Of a DNA stretch of 64,000 bases, positions 51,131 through 59,210 are shown piece after piece. Both the position numbers and the translations under genes were made by a program. How positions within the stretch are numbered: position 1 is the first letter of the stretch; the number at the start of each line of letters is the position of its first letter. The notes below the pieces were generated by a model. The model was not told where the DNA came from. It made no database searches and was given only the letters and a program-made list of their open reading frames with translations. Origin of the DNA: CAYMKL01 sp964390805 (GTDB lineage: Bacteria > Chloroflexota > Anaerolineae > VGOG01); NCBI GenBank assembly GCA_964390805.1, contig CAYMKL010000022.1:5324-69323 (forward strand), read 5' to 3'.

Positions 51131-52602
51131 TAACTCTGCTCCTTTGTCCTCATGTGAGGGAAGAGGATGACCTCGCGGATAGAAACCTGGTCGGTCAACA
51201 ACATGGTCAAGCGATCAATGCCCATGCCAAAGCCTCCTGTCGGAGGCATGCCGTAGCTCAAAGCGGTCAGCCAGTCCCTGTCCATCTGATGAGCATCCTC
51301 GTCGCCAGCCTCGTAAGCGCGTCCGTGGGCCAGGAAGCGCTCCTCCTGATCCAGCGGGTCGTTTAGCTCCGAGTAGGCGTTGCAGATCTCCATACCCCCC
51401 GCGAAGCCCTCGAAACGCTCCACGGTTTCCGAGGAACCTGGCTTTGGCTTAGCCAGGGGTGACAGTTCCAGGGGGTAATCCATCAAGAAAGTGGGCTGGA
51501 CGAGCTTGGGCTCCACGTAGTTGGAGAGAAGAGCATCAATGAGCTTGCCTCGAGTGGCCGTGGGATCCACGTTCCCGCCGATGGCCCGAATCGCCTGGTA
51601 CAAGCTCTGGGCATCGGGATGCTCCTCATAGTCAATACCCGATTCTTCTTTGATGGCCTGGCGCAGGCTGCGGCGCGGCCAGGGCGGAGCGAGGTCCATC
51701 TCGTTCCCTTGATAGGTAATGCGAGTCGTGCCCAATACCTCCTGGGCTGCGTAGGAGACCATCTGCTCGGCCATCTCCATGACATCGTGGTAATCGGCGT
51801 AAGCCTGGTAGAACTCCAACTGGGTGAACTCAGGGTTGTGCTTATGGGAGACGCCCTCGTTGCGGAAGTCCTTGCCGATCTCGTAGACTCGCTCGTAGCC
51901 GCCGATAATCAGCCGCTTGAGGTAAAGCTCATCGGAGATGCGGAGATAGAGGTCTTGGTCCAGGATGTTGTGATGGGTGATAAAGGGCCTGGCCGCCGCC
52001 CCGCCGTAGATAGGTTGCAGAACGGGGGTCTCCACCTCCAGGAACCCCCGTTCATCAAGAAAGCGGCGCAGCGCGCTGACAAGGCGGGCCCGGACCACGA
52101 AAACCTTGCGCACCTCCTCGTTGGCGACCAGGTCCAGGTAGCGCTGACGATAGCGGGTCTCCACGTCCTTGAGGCCGTGCCATTTAGAAGGTAAGGGATG
52201 CAGGGATTTGGCCAGCAGCTCGAAGTCCATCACCTGGAGAGTGATTTCGCCGCTGCGGGTGCGGAAGAGTCGCCCTGCTGCCCCGATGAAATCGCCGATG
52301 TCGAAATCTTGCTTGAAGAATTCGTAGGCCTCCTCCCCCAGAGTGTCCTGACGCAGGTAGATCTGGATGCGCCCGCTGCCGTCTTCGATGTGGGCGAAAG
52401 TTGACTTGCCCATCACGCGGATGCTCATCAGCCTGCCAACCAGGCTGATCTCGCTCTCCGGTTCGCCCGTTTCGAATTCCAGGACCGCTTCGGCCGCCGT
52501 GTGACTGCGCTGGGCTCGCGGCGGGTAGGGGTCTATACCCCCTTCTCTGATCCTCTCCAGCTTAACACGTCGCTGTCTCTCCAAATCGCTGAGTCTTTCC
52601 AT
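51130..52602 (-). CDS. lysS: Lysine-tRNA ligase, class II
   Basis: A 490-residue class II lysyl-tRNA synthetase. The N-terminal OB-fold anticodon-binding domain (ISLVGRLMSIRVMGKSTFAH) precedes the catalytic core: motif 1 region RYLDLVANEEVRKVFVVRAR, motif 2 FRNEGVSHKHNPEFTQLEFY, and motif 3 GMPPTGGFGMGIDRLTMLLT. It charges tRNA-Lys in the cytoplasm. The next gene is coupled by a one-base overlap. Confidence 0.97.
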   Translation of the reverse strand: MERLSDLERQRRVKLERIREGGIDPYPPRAQRSHTAAEAVLEFETGEPESEISLVGRLMSIRVMGKSTFAHIEDGSGRIQIYLRQDTLGEEAYEFFKQDFDIGDFIGAAGRLFRTRSGEITLQVMDFELLAKSLHPLPSKWHGLKDVETRYRQRYLDLVANEEVRKVFVVRARLVSALRRFLDERGFLEVETPVLQPIYGGAAARPFITHHNILDQDLYLRISDELYLKRLIIGGYERVYEIGKDFRNEGVSHKHNPEFTQLEFYQAYADYHDVMEMAEQMVSYAAQEVLGTTRITYQGNEMDLAPPWPRRSLRQAIKEESGIDYEEHPDAQSLYQAIRAIGGNVDPTATRGKLIDALLSNYVEPKLVQPTFLMDYPLELSPLAKPKPGSSETVERFEGFAGGMEICNAYSELNDPLDQEERFLAHGRAYEAGDEDAHQMDRDWLTALSYGMPPTGGFGMGIDRLTMLLTDQVSIREVILFPHMRTKEQS

Positions 52603-52613
52603 TGCCTGTCCTC

Positions 52614-52736
52614 GCTTGGCTACTCATTAGTGTCAACTTAAGCTCTGAGCCCCGTCCCTTCGGCGGGCTCAGGACAGGCCCCGGGGCGGTCCGGGGACGG
52701 GCCTTTGAGCCTTAAGTTGACACTAATGCTTGGCTA
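52614..52736. mobile_element. MITE-like element inserted at the greA stop codon
   Basis: Inverted ends ATTAGTGTCAACTTAAG (52626-52642) and CTTAAGTTGACACTAAT (52711-52727) match perfectly over 17 bp and enclose a GC-rich core with the GCTCAGGACAGGC repeat. GCTTGGCTA occurs directly on both sides (52614-52622 and 52728-52736), a 9-bp target duplication. On the left a 3-bp spacer intervenes. The right copy contains the greA stop codon. Confidence 0.8.
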
Positions 52737-53201
52737 TTCGATGGCGATTATCCGGAAACTCAGGATGCCGTCGGGGGCGTTGACGATGACCTCATCGCCG
52801 ACGCGGTAACCCAGCAGGGCTTTGCCGAGGGGAGATTCGTTGGAGATGCGGCCACTCCTGGGATCTGCCTCGGCCGAGCCGACGATGTGGTAAGTCTCCG
52901 GCTCCCCGTCGTTCTCCCTCACCGTCACGTGGCCGCCTATGCCCACCCTGTCAGAGGGGCCGCCCTTCTCAATGATCTCGGCGGTTTTCAGGATCATCTC
53001 CACAGTCAAGATGCGGCCCTCAACAAAGGCTTGCTCGTTCTTGGCATCCTCGTACTCAGCGTTCTCCAGGACGTCCTGCCCCTCCAGGACATCGCGCAGG
53101 CGCTGAGCTACCTCTTGACGACGCACGGTACGTAAGTATTCCAGTTCTTCCTCCAGCTTCTTGAGCCCTTCTGGAGTCAAAAAGGTCGTTTGTGCGGTCA
53201 T
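52734..53201 (-). CDS. greA: Transcription elongation factor GreA
   Basis: A 155-residue GreA. The N-terminal coiled coil (TPEGLKKLEEELEYLRTVRR, then LENAEYEDAKNEQAFVEGRI) reaches into the RNA polymerase secondary channel and carries the acidic tip (ENAEYEDAK). The C-terminal FKBP-like domain ends SPLGKALLGYRVGDEVIVNA. It rescues backtracked polymerase by stimulating RNA cleavage. The ATG at 53201 has a GGGGG-type site. Its stop codon lies within the duplicated target of the adjacent MITE. Confidence 0.95.
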   Translation of the reverse strand: MTAQTTFLTPEGLKKLEEELEYLRTVRRQEVAQRLRDVLEGQDVLENAEYEDAKNEQAFVEGRILTVEMILKTAEIIEKGGPSDRVGIGGHVTVRENDGEPETYHIVGSAEADPRSGRISNESPLGKALLGYRVGDEVIVNAPDGILSFRIIAIE

Positions 53202-53294
53202 GTTTCCCCCACTTGACAAAGATTAGCCCCCACCGAGTTCGATGAGGAAGCGACTGGATCAAGATATGCGAAAGCCGGCTTATATACGACAAAA

Positions 53295-53315
53295 ACTGAG
53301 AGTGCCCCTCTCAGT
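53295..53315 (-). promoter_or_regulatory. Leader hairpin upstream of greA
   Basis: ACTGAGAG and CTCTCAGT form a perfect 8-bp stem with a 5-nt loop about 20 nt downstream of the greA -10 element, in the untranslated leader. It may be an operator or an mRNA structure, as greA leaders in other bacteria are sometimes attenuated (inference). Confidence 0.5.
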
Positions 53316-53334
53316 CGGTGATCAACCGCGACAT

Positions 53335-53363
53335 ATTATAAACCAAATTGGCTTATTTGTAAA
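53335..53363 (-). promoter_or_regulatory. greA promoter
   Basis: On the minus strand TTTACA (53358-53363), 17 nt, TATAAT (53335-53340). Confidence 0.8.
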
Positions 53364-53391
53364 GTTTCGCTACCATGCATTTCTCTCAAAG

Positions 53392-53420
53392 TTGACTAAA
53401 TGGCGAAAATGGTATATGCT
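53392..53420 (+). promoter_or_regulatory. Promoter of the selenocysteine tRNA gene
   Basis: TTGACT (53392-53397), 17 nt, TATGCT (53415-53420), placing transcription about 14 nt before the mature 5' end. Confidence 0.75.
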
Positions 53421-53440
53421 ATTATCACTGTCGTTATCGA

Positions 53441-53536
53441 GGGAGTGGTTGAGTCCCGGTGGGCTCCGCGGTCTTCAAAACCGTTGGTGGGTGCTGCAGA
53501 AGCGGCCAAGGTGGGTTCGACTCCCATCCACTCCCG
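53441..53536 (+). tRNA. selC: tRNA-Sec (UCA)
   Basis: A 96-nt selenocysteine tRNA. The acceptor stem is 8 bp (GGGAGTGG with CCACTCCC) and the T stem 5 bp, giving the 13-bp bacterial-Sec stack. The D arm is a 6-bp stem (GAGTCC with GGGCTC). The anticodon loop CTTCAAA holds UCA, which reads UGA, and a long variable arm follows. The discriminator is G, and CCA is not encoded. It implies that the host makes selenoproteins, so selA/selB/selD should lie elsewhere. Confidence 0.95.
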
Positions 53537-53552
53537 CTATCCCCTCTTTTTT

Positions 53553-54662
53553 CTATTCCCCCTCACAAAGCTCCAATCCATCCCAGGCCGGCTCGGAATC
53601 GGGGTTTAGCTCCAGCGCCTTCTCTAACCAGGGAATGGCCTTGTCACACTCGCCCAGGTAAACATACGAGAGGCCAAGCTCATAGTAGTACTCCTCGGAC
53701 TGGATTCCCAGCTCGATGGCCCGCTCGAAATTGGGGATGGCGTCTTCGTAGTTTCGCTTCACGTAGTAGATAATGGCCAGGTGGGCGTAAACACTGGCGT
53801 ACTCAGGATCAACCTCGATAGCCCTCTCCAGCTCAATTATGGCTAACTCGTAATCCCCCAGGTGATAGTGGGTCCACCCCAGTTGGTCATAGCCCTCAGG
53901 ACTGTTGGGGTCAACTTCAGTGGCCTTTTGGAACTGGTCAATGGCCAAATCGTAATCGTCTAACACGCGGTAATTGCGGCCCAGGCCGATGTAGAGATAG
54001 CTCAGCTGAGGCTGAAGGGACACCGCGATTTCGTATTCGGCGATGGCCCCTTCGTAATCCCCTTGTTTCTCCAGGACGTAACCCAGGTTGCGATGGGCAT
54101 CAACGCTGCCATCATCAAGCCAGACGGCTTCCTCAGCAGTTTCCAGGGCCCTCTCCCAGCGCCCCGCGTCCACATAGGCCTCGGCCAGATAGGCGTGGGC
54201 CTCAGCCGAATTGGGGTCGAGATCAACAGCTCGCAGGCAAGCGGTGATGGCCTCTTCGATCTGGCCGTCCCAGTCTAAGGCCATGCCCAGGATGGCATAA
54301 CTCTCCGCGCTCCCCGGGTCGAGCTCGACAGCTCGCTGGGCCAGGTTCACAGCCTCGCTGGTGCGGCCACGCAGCGTCAACAGCTTAGCCAACCGCACAT
54401 AGGCTGTGGCATCCTCAGGCTCGAGTTCCGTCGCCCTCCGATAGGCTTCAATGGCCTCGTTCAGCTTTCCCTCTCGGAAAAAAGCCTGGCCTTCCACCAG
54501 ATACGATTGAGCGGTCCTGGTGGGGACTGGAGTAGGTTTGAAGGGGCGCACCCAATCGGGCTGCTGAGTGATGACGTACAGGCCCGCTGAGATCAGTATC
54601 ATCAGGATGAGCACGCGCAGGGGGGAAGAACTTCTCCGTTTCTTTCTCGGTTTGATGTACAT
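53553..54662 (-). CDS. Membrane-anchored TPR protein
   Basis: A 369-residue protein with an N-terminal basic stretch and helix (RKKRRSSSPLRVLILMILIS) and then about nine TPR units. Typical units are LNEAIEAYRRATELEPEDAT, YELAIIELERAIEVDPEYAS and CDKAIPWLEKALELNPDSEP. It is a scaffold of unknown partner, probably exposed outside the membrane. AAGGAAG is located 7 nt upstream of the ATG. It follows the M28-type peptidase gene by 32 nt and is probably co-transcribed with it. Confidence 0.85.
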   Translation of the reverse strand: MYIKPRKKRRSSSPLRVLILMILISAGLYVITQQPDWVRPFKPTPVPTRTAQSYLVEGQAFFREGKLNEAIEAYRRATELEPEDATAYVRLAKLLTLRGRTSEAVNLAQRAVELDPGSAESYAILGMALDWDGQIEEAITACLRAVDLDPNSAEAHAYLAEAYVDAGRWERALETAEEAVWLDDGSVDAHRNLGYVLEKQGDYEGAIAEYEIAVSLQPQLSYLYIGLGRNYRVLDDYDLAIDQFQKATEVDPNSPEGYDQLGWTHYHLGDYELAIIELERAIEVDPEYASVYAHLAIIYYVKRNYEDAIPNFERAIELGIQSEEYYYELGLSYVYLGECDKAIPWLEKALELNPDSEPAWDGLELCEGE

Positions 54663-54694
54663 CTCAACTTCCTTGCTGGATATTGGGTGTTGAC

Positions 54695-56719
54695 TTACAG
54701 CTCCACCAGGTTCACTTTGCCTAGCATCTGGAAGTATGCAACCAGGAGCTCCACGTCGCGCTGGCCAGTTTCTAGCTCTATCAAGTCGGCGATTTCCAGC
54801 AGACTGCGCTTCCCATTAGTCCAATACACGGCCAGGGTGGGCAGGGTAAAGAATCCCTTCTTGTGTTCTTTGCGCATTTGCCACACCAGTTCCCGCTCCT
54901 CCTCGCTCAGTTGGTACAGATAGGGGCGCAAAGGGACGGGGCCGCGATATAGCCGCCTGGGCACGATCTTCGCTGCCCTCCCCTCCCATTCGTCCAGCTC
55001 CCGCTTTGATGCCTCCGACAACTCGGCCCGATCGCGCTCTCCCGCGCAGACCCCAATGGCCTCCTCGCCTCTGGCTGACTCCCTGCTAGCGAATTCGGCT
55101 GCTTCCTTTTGCCACCCCCCAACAGCGATCACGGGGCTCAGTCGCTTCAGCGAGGCCAGGGCTTGCTGCTCCCGCTCGACCAGGTAAGCAGTTTTTTGGC
55201 GCAGGAAGGCGATGGTCTCCCCCAGCTTATCAGTCCCCTCTTTCTCCAGGCCAAGGTGGGTTGCTTCAGTGACCTTCTCCTGAACGAACCGCACCATGTC
55301 TCGTTTGAAACGGGCCGCCATCTCGTAGCCCAACCAGGTGGCCTCGTCCTGGCCGGCGTCGGCCAGGAAGCAGGCGTAGGTCGCAGCCAGGCTCCCCACG
55401 CGGCTCAGCATGGCTGGGTCAACCTTGTCTGGGGTATCTTGCGAAGTGTGGTAGAACTTGTCGGGCCACTGGATGATCATTGGGGTCGGCACCCCCACCG
55501 AGGGGTCGGAGAGAATGTAATGGTCGCTACCGCCGGAGAAAGGGATCACAGCATGGCGGAAGAGAGCATATTCTCTCGTACCCCCCAGGGCTGCGGTCTC
55601 GCCCAACAACTCCTCCCGCAGGCGCTCCAAGAGATAAGGAGCAAACGAGGGCATAGCCTGGGGCGGGCGCTCGATCAGGAAAGAGCTTCCGCACAACTCC
55701 TGGTTTTGGCCCACCATGTCCAGGTTGAGACCGGCCACCATGCGCTCAATCTCATCCTCACGGGTAGCCAGGTAGGCGTAGGTGCCCGTCATCTCAGGCA
55801 CCCACAGAAACCTTATGCCTCGCCTGGGCGGGGCCAACTTTCCCGCGTCAACGAGCTTTTGCAGGGTGCGAGCGATCTCCAGGGCCGCGGCCGATCCTGA
55901 GGCGTTGTCGTTGGCCGAGGGGCGGGGATGGCAGAGATGGGCCACGATCACCACCTCTTCACTTGTTTTCCCCGGCATCAGAGCGGAGACCACCTCGATC
56001 TCCCCATCGTAGAGGCGGCTGATCACTTTGGCCCGAACCTTGACTGGCGGCTCTCCATCCTGAGCCTGCTTCTTAATCAATTGGCGCAGCCTCTCACCCT
56101 CCCGCGGCGAGAGGACGAAGCCAAAGCACTTCTTCTCCTGGTCTGTCCACCAAAATGAGGTGTACTGGAGGGCGTCGGGCACGTCCATGCGGGCGCGGAC
56201 GGGCGGTGTCTCCCTCATGCCATCGAAGACGATGCCCACAGCGCCGCGTTTCTCCACGGCCAACTCGCGCACCCGGTTGAGATCGCCTTTGGTAAGCACT
56301 ACCTTGCCCTTCAGGCTCAGCCCCTCATAGTCCGCTTCCTCTTCGCCATCCTCCAGCAGAACCACCTCTGCCTCCCCCTCGAAGGGCACACTGCGCTGGA
56401 CAAGGGAGATAGGGCAGTCGCGGAAATCGGCCAGCTTGCGCCGCTCGTCCTCTGGCTCAACGAGGTGCAGGGTGGCCTCCGTAGCCTCCCACTCCTGGAA
56501 CATCCGCGCCGACCAGTACTGCGTCTTCTCATCCGCTGGGAAGGAAAGTACCTCGGCCTGGATGCCCGCCTCGCGCAGGCGCTCCAGGCAATAGTGCGCC
56601 GCCTGGCGGAAACCAGGGCTGGCCTGCATGCGGTGATAGCGGGCGATGTCTATCACGTAGCCCATGGCCGCCTGCCCCGAGAACTCTTCACGTATGACTT
56701 TGAAAGCCTCCTTGAACAT
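54695..56719 (-). CDS. M28-type zinc aminopeptidase with PA insert and C-terminal domain (DUF4910-like)
   Basis: A 674-residue cytoplasmic-looking peptidase. Zinc ligands are visible in VIVAHLCHPRPSANDNASGS (His, Asp), the catalytic Glu region VPEMTGTYAYL, GLNLDMVGQN (Asp) and FYHTSQDTPDKVDP (final His). A PA-like insert lies in residues 110-230. The last 60 residues form a winged-helix-like domain (KKGFFTLPTLAVYWTNGKRS, LLEIADLIELETGQ). The ATG at 56719 with GGGAGG upstream is preferred over 56755. The substrate is unknown. Confidence 0.82.
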   Translation of the reverse strand: MFKEAFKVIREEFSGQAAMGYVIDIARYHRMQASPGFRQAAHYCLERLREAGIQAEVLSFPADEKTQYWSARMFQEWEATEATLHLVEPEDERRKLADFRDCPISLVQRSVPFEGEAEVVLLEDGEEEADYEGLSLKGKVVLTKGDLNRVRELAVEKRGAVGIVFDGMRETPPVRARMDVPDALQYTSFWWTDQEKKCFGFVLSPREGERLRQLIKKQAQDGEPPVKVRAKVISRLYDGEIEVVSALMPGKTSEEVVIVAHLCHPRPSANDNASGSAAALEIARTLQKLVDAGKLAPPRRGIRFLWVPEMTGTYAYLATREDEIERMVAGLNLDMVGQNQELCGSSFLIERPPQAMPSFAPYLLERLREELLGETAALGGTREYALFRHAVIPFSGGSDHYILSDPSVGVPTPMIIQWPDKFYHTSQDTPDKVDPAMLSRVGSLAATYACFLADAGQDEATWLGYEMAARFKRDMVRFVQEKVTEATHLGLEKEGTDKLGETIAFLRQKTAYLVEREQQALASLKRLSPVIAVGGWQKEAAEFASRESARGEEAIGVCAGERDRAELSEASKRELDEWEGRAAKIVPRRLYRGPVPLRPYLYQLSEEERELVWQMRKEHKKGFFTLPTLAVYWTNGKRSLLEIADLIELETGQRDVELLVAYFQMLGKVNLVEL

Positions 56720-56755
56720 GATCGTCCTCCCTAACATTTTACGTTTCACGCCCAT

Positions 56756-56784
56756 ATAATATCACCATACTGAACACAAGTCAA
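56756..56784 (-). promoter_or_regulatory. Promoter of the M28-type peptidase gene
   Basis: On the minus strand TTGACT (56779-56784), 17 nt, TATTAT (56756-56761). It is divergent from the promoter at 56792-56820. Confidence 0.75.
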
Positions 56785-56791
56785 GGCCGAC

Positions 56792-56820
56792 TGGACAAGA
56801 TAGCCAAAAAAGATTATAAT
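56792..56820 (+). promoter_or_regulatory. Promoter of the TPR/beta-propeller gene
   Basis: TGGACA (56792-56797), 17 nt, TATAAT (56815-56820), only 7 nt away from the divergent -35 element on the other strand. Confidence 0.75.
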
Positions 56821-56904
56821 TCACCCATTCACAGAGGAGGAGGTATCGCCACGCAGACAACATCTCGCCTGACAGCCCCAACCTGGCTTAAGGGCTTAGC
56901 CCTG

Positions 56905-58578
56905 GTGGTCATTCTCTTGCTCGTGGTCATCCTGGTTATCGGGGCGCTGGGAGTCTACCACGGGTTGCAAGAGCGCGACCGTCTGACCCACGAGACAGCG
57001 GAGGAACATTACGCTGCTGGCCTGGCTCACCTGGAGAACAGCCAATACGAACTCGCTGTAGCCGAGCTGGAACTGACCCTGCGCCTGGTGCCAGGTTACC
57101 GAGAGGCCGAGGAGAAGTTGAGCGAAGCTAAAGCCAGGCTCGAAGTCCAGGCCACGCCAACGTTTGAGGTTCAGAAAAAGGTGGCGGCGGACTTATTCAG
57201 CCAGGCCCAAACCTTCTATGATGAGGGCAAGTGGGACGATGTAGTCCTGACGCTGGAGCGGTTGCGGGCCCTGGACCCCGACTACGAGCCAGAAGCTGTG
57301 GAAGAGTTGCTCTTCGCGACCTATTATGACCAGGGCTTGGAATTGATCAACGAGGGGCGACTAGAGGAGGCCCTGCGCTATCTGGACAAGGCTCTGGAGC
57401 TAAAGCCAGCCCAGGAAGATGTTCTCGAACAAAGGAAACTGGCCGCGCTCTACCTGACCGCTATAAGCTATTGGGGCGCCGACTGGGATAAGGCTATCAC
57501 CAACTTCTATGAATTATATAGCCTCGAACCCGATTACATGGACGTGAAGCAGCGACTCCACGAAGCCTACATGAGAAAAGGAGACCTATACGCCGATCAA
57601 AGCGAGTGGTGTTCGGCAGAGGACCAATACTCACTGGCGCTCGAAATCCAGCCCGATGAAGCTGGGGAAGGGAAAAGAGTTGAAGCCAACCGGCTTTGTT
57701 CGGGAGCAGCACCTACTCCGGCCATCGCCAGTACCGTTTCCCCCACCATTGTCCCCGAATATGCCGCCGGCTTACCGCTGGGCAAAATCGCCCTACCCGT
57801 CTACGATGCAGAAAGGCAGGTCTACGACATCTTCGTCGTGTACGCAGAGGACATGCACTGGGCGAGGGTAGCCAGCCTGGCCGACCAGCCAGTCTTTCGC
57901 CCCGACGGGAGACGAATAGCCTTTCGCTCGCGACAGAGTCAAAAGCCCGGCCTCTATGCTGTGGATATAGACGGAAACAACGAAGCAATCGTCACGACCT
58001 CCGATGAGGCTGGCTTGCCCACCTGGTCGCCTGATGGGGAGCGCATCGCCTTCGTCATCTATAACATGGTACAGAATACATGGCGGATTTATCTCACCCC
58101 TGCTGATGGGGAGGAAGAGGCCATGGAGTTAGTCTCTGGCTGGGCGCCGGCCTGGGGGCCAACAGGTCAATTGGCCTACACAGGCTGCAACGAGGGTGGC
58201 GGACACTGTGGTATCCGCTTTACCACCGATGACAACCTATCCAGTCCCATCTTGATTACCGCTGACCCCCGCGACATCGGGCTGGCCTGGTCCCCCGACG
58301 GGACGCAAATCGCCTACATGTCCGATCACGACGGCAACTGGGAGATCTATACAGTTGGGGTGCCCTTTCCAGACGTCAGGCGGCTGACCATCAACGAGGC
58401 CAACGATGGCCTGCCCACCTGGTCTCCCGACGGGCAACACATCGCCTTCGTCTCCGACCGTGACGGGGTGTGGGCCCTTTACCTCATGAAACCCGACGGC
58501 AGCCAACAAACCAAAATCCTCGACCTCGGCCCTGAACTCCCAGACTGGCTGGATCAGAGCATCTCGTGGGTGAGGTAA
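56905..58578 (+). CDS. Membrane-anchored TPR and WD40-like (TolB-type) beta-propeller protein
   Basis: A 557-residue protein: a membrane helix (VILLLVVILVIGALGVYHGL), TPR units to about residue 260, then PD40/TolB-like propeller blades (RPDGRRIAFRSRQSQKPGLY, TWSPDGERIAFVIYN, AWSPDGTQIAYMSDHDGNWE, TWSPDGQHIAFVSDRDGVWA). It probably scaffolds protein contacts outside the membrane. The GTG at 56905 has a poor site. A strong GGAGGAGG lies at 56836-56843, followed in frame by ATCGCCACGCAGACA. If translation starts there with ATC (56845), the protein gains 20 residues ending in a Lys before the helix. The true start is undecided. Confidence 0.8.
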   Translation: MVILLLVVILVIGALGVYHGLQERDRLTHETAEEHYAAGLAHLENSQYELAVAELELTLRLVPGYREAEEKLSEAKARLEVQATPTFEVQKKVAADLFSQAQTFYDEGKWDDVVLTLERLRALDPDYEPEAVEELLFATYYDQGLELINEGRLEEALRYLDKALELKPAQEDVLEQRKLAALYLTAISYWGADWDKAITNFYELYSLEPDYMDVKQRLHEAYMRKGDLYADQSEWCSAEDQYSLALEIQPDEAGEGKRVEANRLCSGAAPTPAIASTVSPTIVPEYAAGLPLGKIALPVYDAERQVYDIFVVYAEDMHWARVASLADQPVFRPDGRRIAFRSRQSQKPGLYAVDIDGNNEAIVTTSDEAGLPTWSPDGERIAFVIYNMVQNTWRIYLTPADGEEEAMELVSGWAPAWGPTGQLAYTGCNEGGGHCGIRFTTDDNLSSPILITADPRDIGLAWSPDGTQIAYMSDHDGNWEIYTVGVPFPDVRRLTINEANDGLPTWSPDGQHIAFVSDRDGVWALYLMKPDGSQQTKILDLGPELPDWLDQSISWVR

Positions 58579-58590
58579 GGAGCAAAGATC

Positions 58591-58842
58591 ATGACTCAAG
58601 AGACCGTGAAACTATGGATTCCCTTTGAGGCATTGGTTGATTCTGTGAGAGAGCTAAGCCTGAAGGATAAGCGCCGGCTTTGGGAACTGCTTGATGAGCA
58701 AATGGCCCAAGCTGAGGAAGAAATGTGGGAGCGAGGCCAGGCTGTTCAAGCTGAGATCCAGGAAGCCCGCGTCGCTTACCAGGCAGGAGACTATGTGACC
58801 ATTGATGAGTATATAGCTCAGCGGCATGAGAAAGCCCGATGA
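58591..58842 (+). CDS. Putative antitoxin of the RelE pair
   Basis: An 83-residue acidic helical protein (LVDSVRELSLKDKRRLWELL, then DEQMAQAEEEMWERGQAVQA, YVTIDEYIAQRHEKAR). The helical body with a flexible C-terminal tail suits an antitoxin that wraps around RelE. AAGGAG lies 9 nt before the ATG and the gene overlaps the toxin by 4 nt (ATGA). It follows the propeller gene by 12 nt. Confidence 0.78.
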   Translation: MTQETVKLWIPFEALVDSVRELSLKDKRRLWELLDEQMAQAEEEMWERGQAVQAEIQEARVAYQAGDYVTIDEYIAQRHEKAR

Positions 58843-59096
58843 GTTACCAGGTCATCGTTCCCAAACCTGTGCAAAAGCAGTTGGACAGCTTGCCCGACAT
58901 CGTCCGTGAGCGGGTTCTCAGGCGGATTGTAGCGTTGAAAGAAAACCCACGTCCCCCTGGCTGTGTCAAGTTGAAAGGCTACGAGAATGAGTATCGCATC
59001 CGAATTGGCAACTACCGGGTGCGGTACGAAGTCCGTGATGAGAAGTCCATCGTCCTACTACTTCATTGCAAGCATCGGAAAGATGTGTACCGCTGA
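58839..59096 (+). CDS. RelE/ParE family toxin
   Basis: An 85-residue type II toxin, full length: YQVIVPKPVQKQLDSLPDIV, LRRIVALKENPRPPGCVKLK and the RelE core EYRIRIGNYRVRYEVRDEKS, ending LLHCKHRKDVYR. Basic residues of an mRNA interferase are present (Arg in RIRIG/YRVRY, the final KHRKDVYR). It probably cleaves ribosome-bound mRNA. Its last codon and stop fall at the edge of a duplicated propeller fragment. Confidence 0.92.
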   Translation: MSYQVIVPKPVQKQLDSLPDIVRERVLRRIVALKENPRPPGCVKLKGYENEYRIRIGNYRVRYEVRDEKSIVLLLHCKHRKDVYR

Positions 59097-59151
59097 TCCC
59101 CGCAATATCGGCCTCGCATGGTCCCCAGATGAGACGCAGGTCGCCTATTGA
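59088..59151 (+). pseudogene. Beta-propeller fossil after the RelE gene
   Basis: From TACCGCTGA on, the sequence reads ADPRNIGLAWSPDETQVAY and then TGA. It matches the blade ADPRDIGLAWSPDGTQIAYM of the gene at 56905-58578 in both protein and DNA. The first 9 nt overlap the relE stop. It is a remnant of a duplicate propeller gene whose rest is gone. Confidence 0.8.
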
Positions 59152-59154
59152 GGA

Positions 59155-59207
59155 AATGAGTAACGAGTCAACGGGGCACTCATTTCTCGTTGACTCGTCA
59201 CCTCATT
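59155..59207. terminator. Hairpin between convergent genes
   Basis: AATGAGTAACGAGTCAACG pairs with CGTTGACTCGTCACCTCATT (one bulge) around a 14-nt loop, directly between the RelE region and the stop of the VWA gene at 59211. It is probably a bidirectional terminator or repeat. Confidence 0.6.
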
Positions 59208-59210
59208 CTC

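Noticed and set aside
53100..53440. SECIS element for a selenoprotein near the tRNA-Sec gene
   Set aside because: No in-frame UGA followed by a suitable hairpin was seen in greA or neighbours; the nearby hairpin lies in the greA leader.
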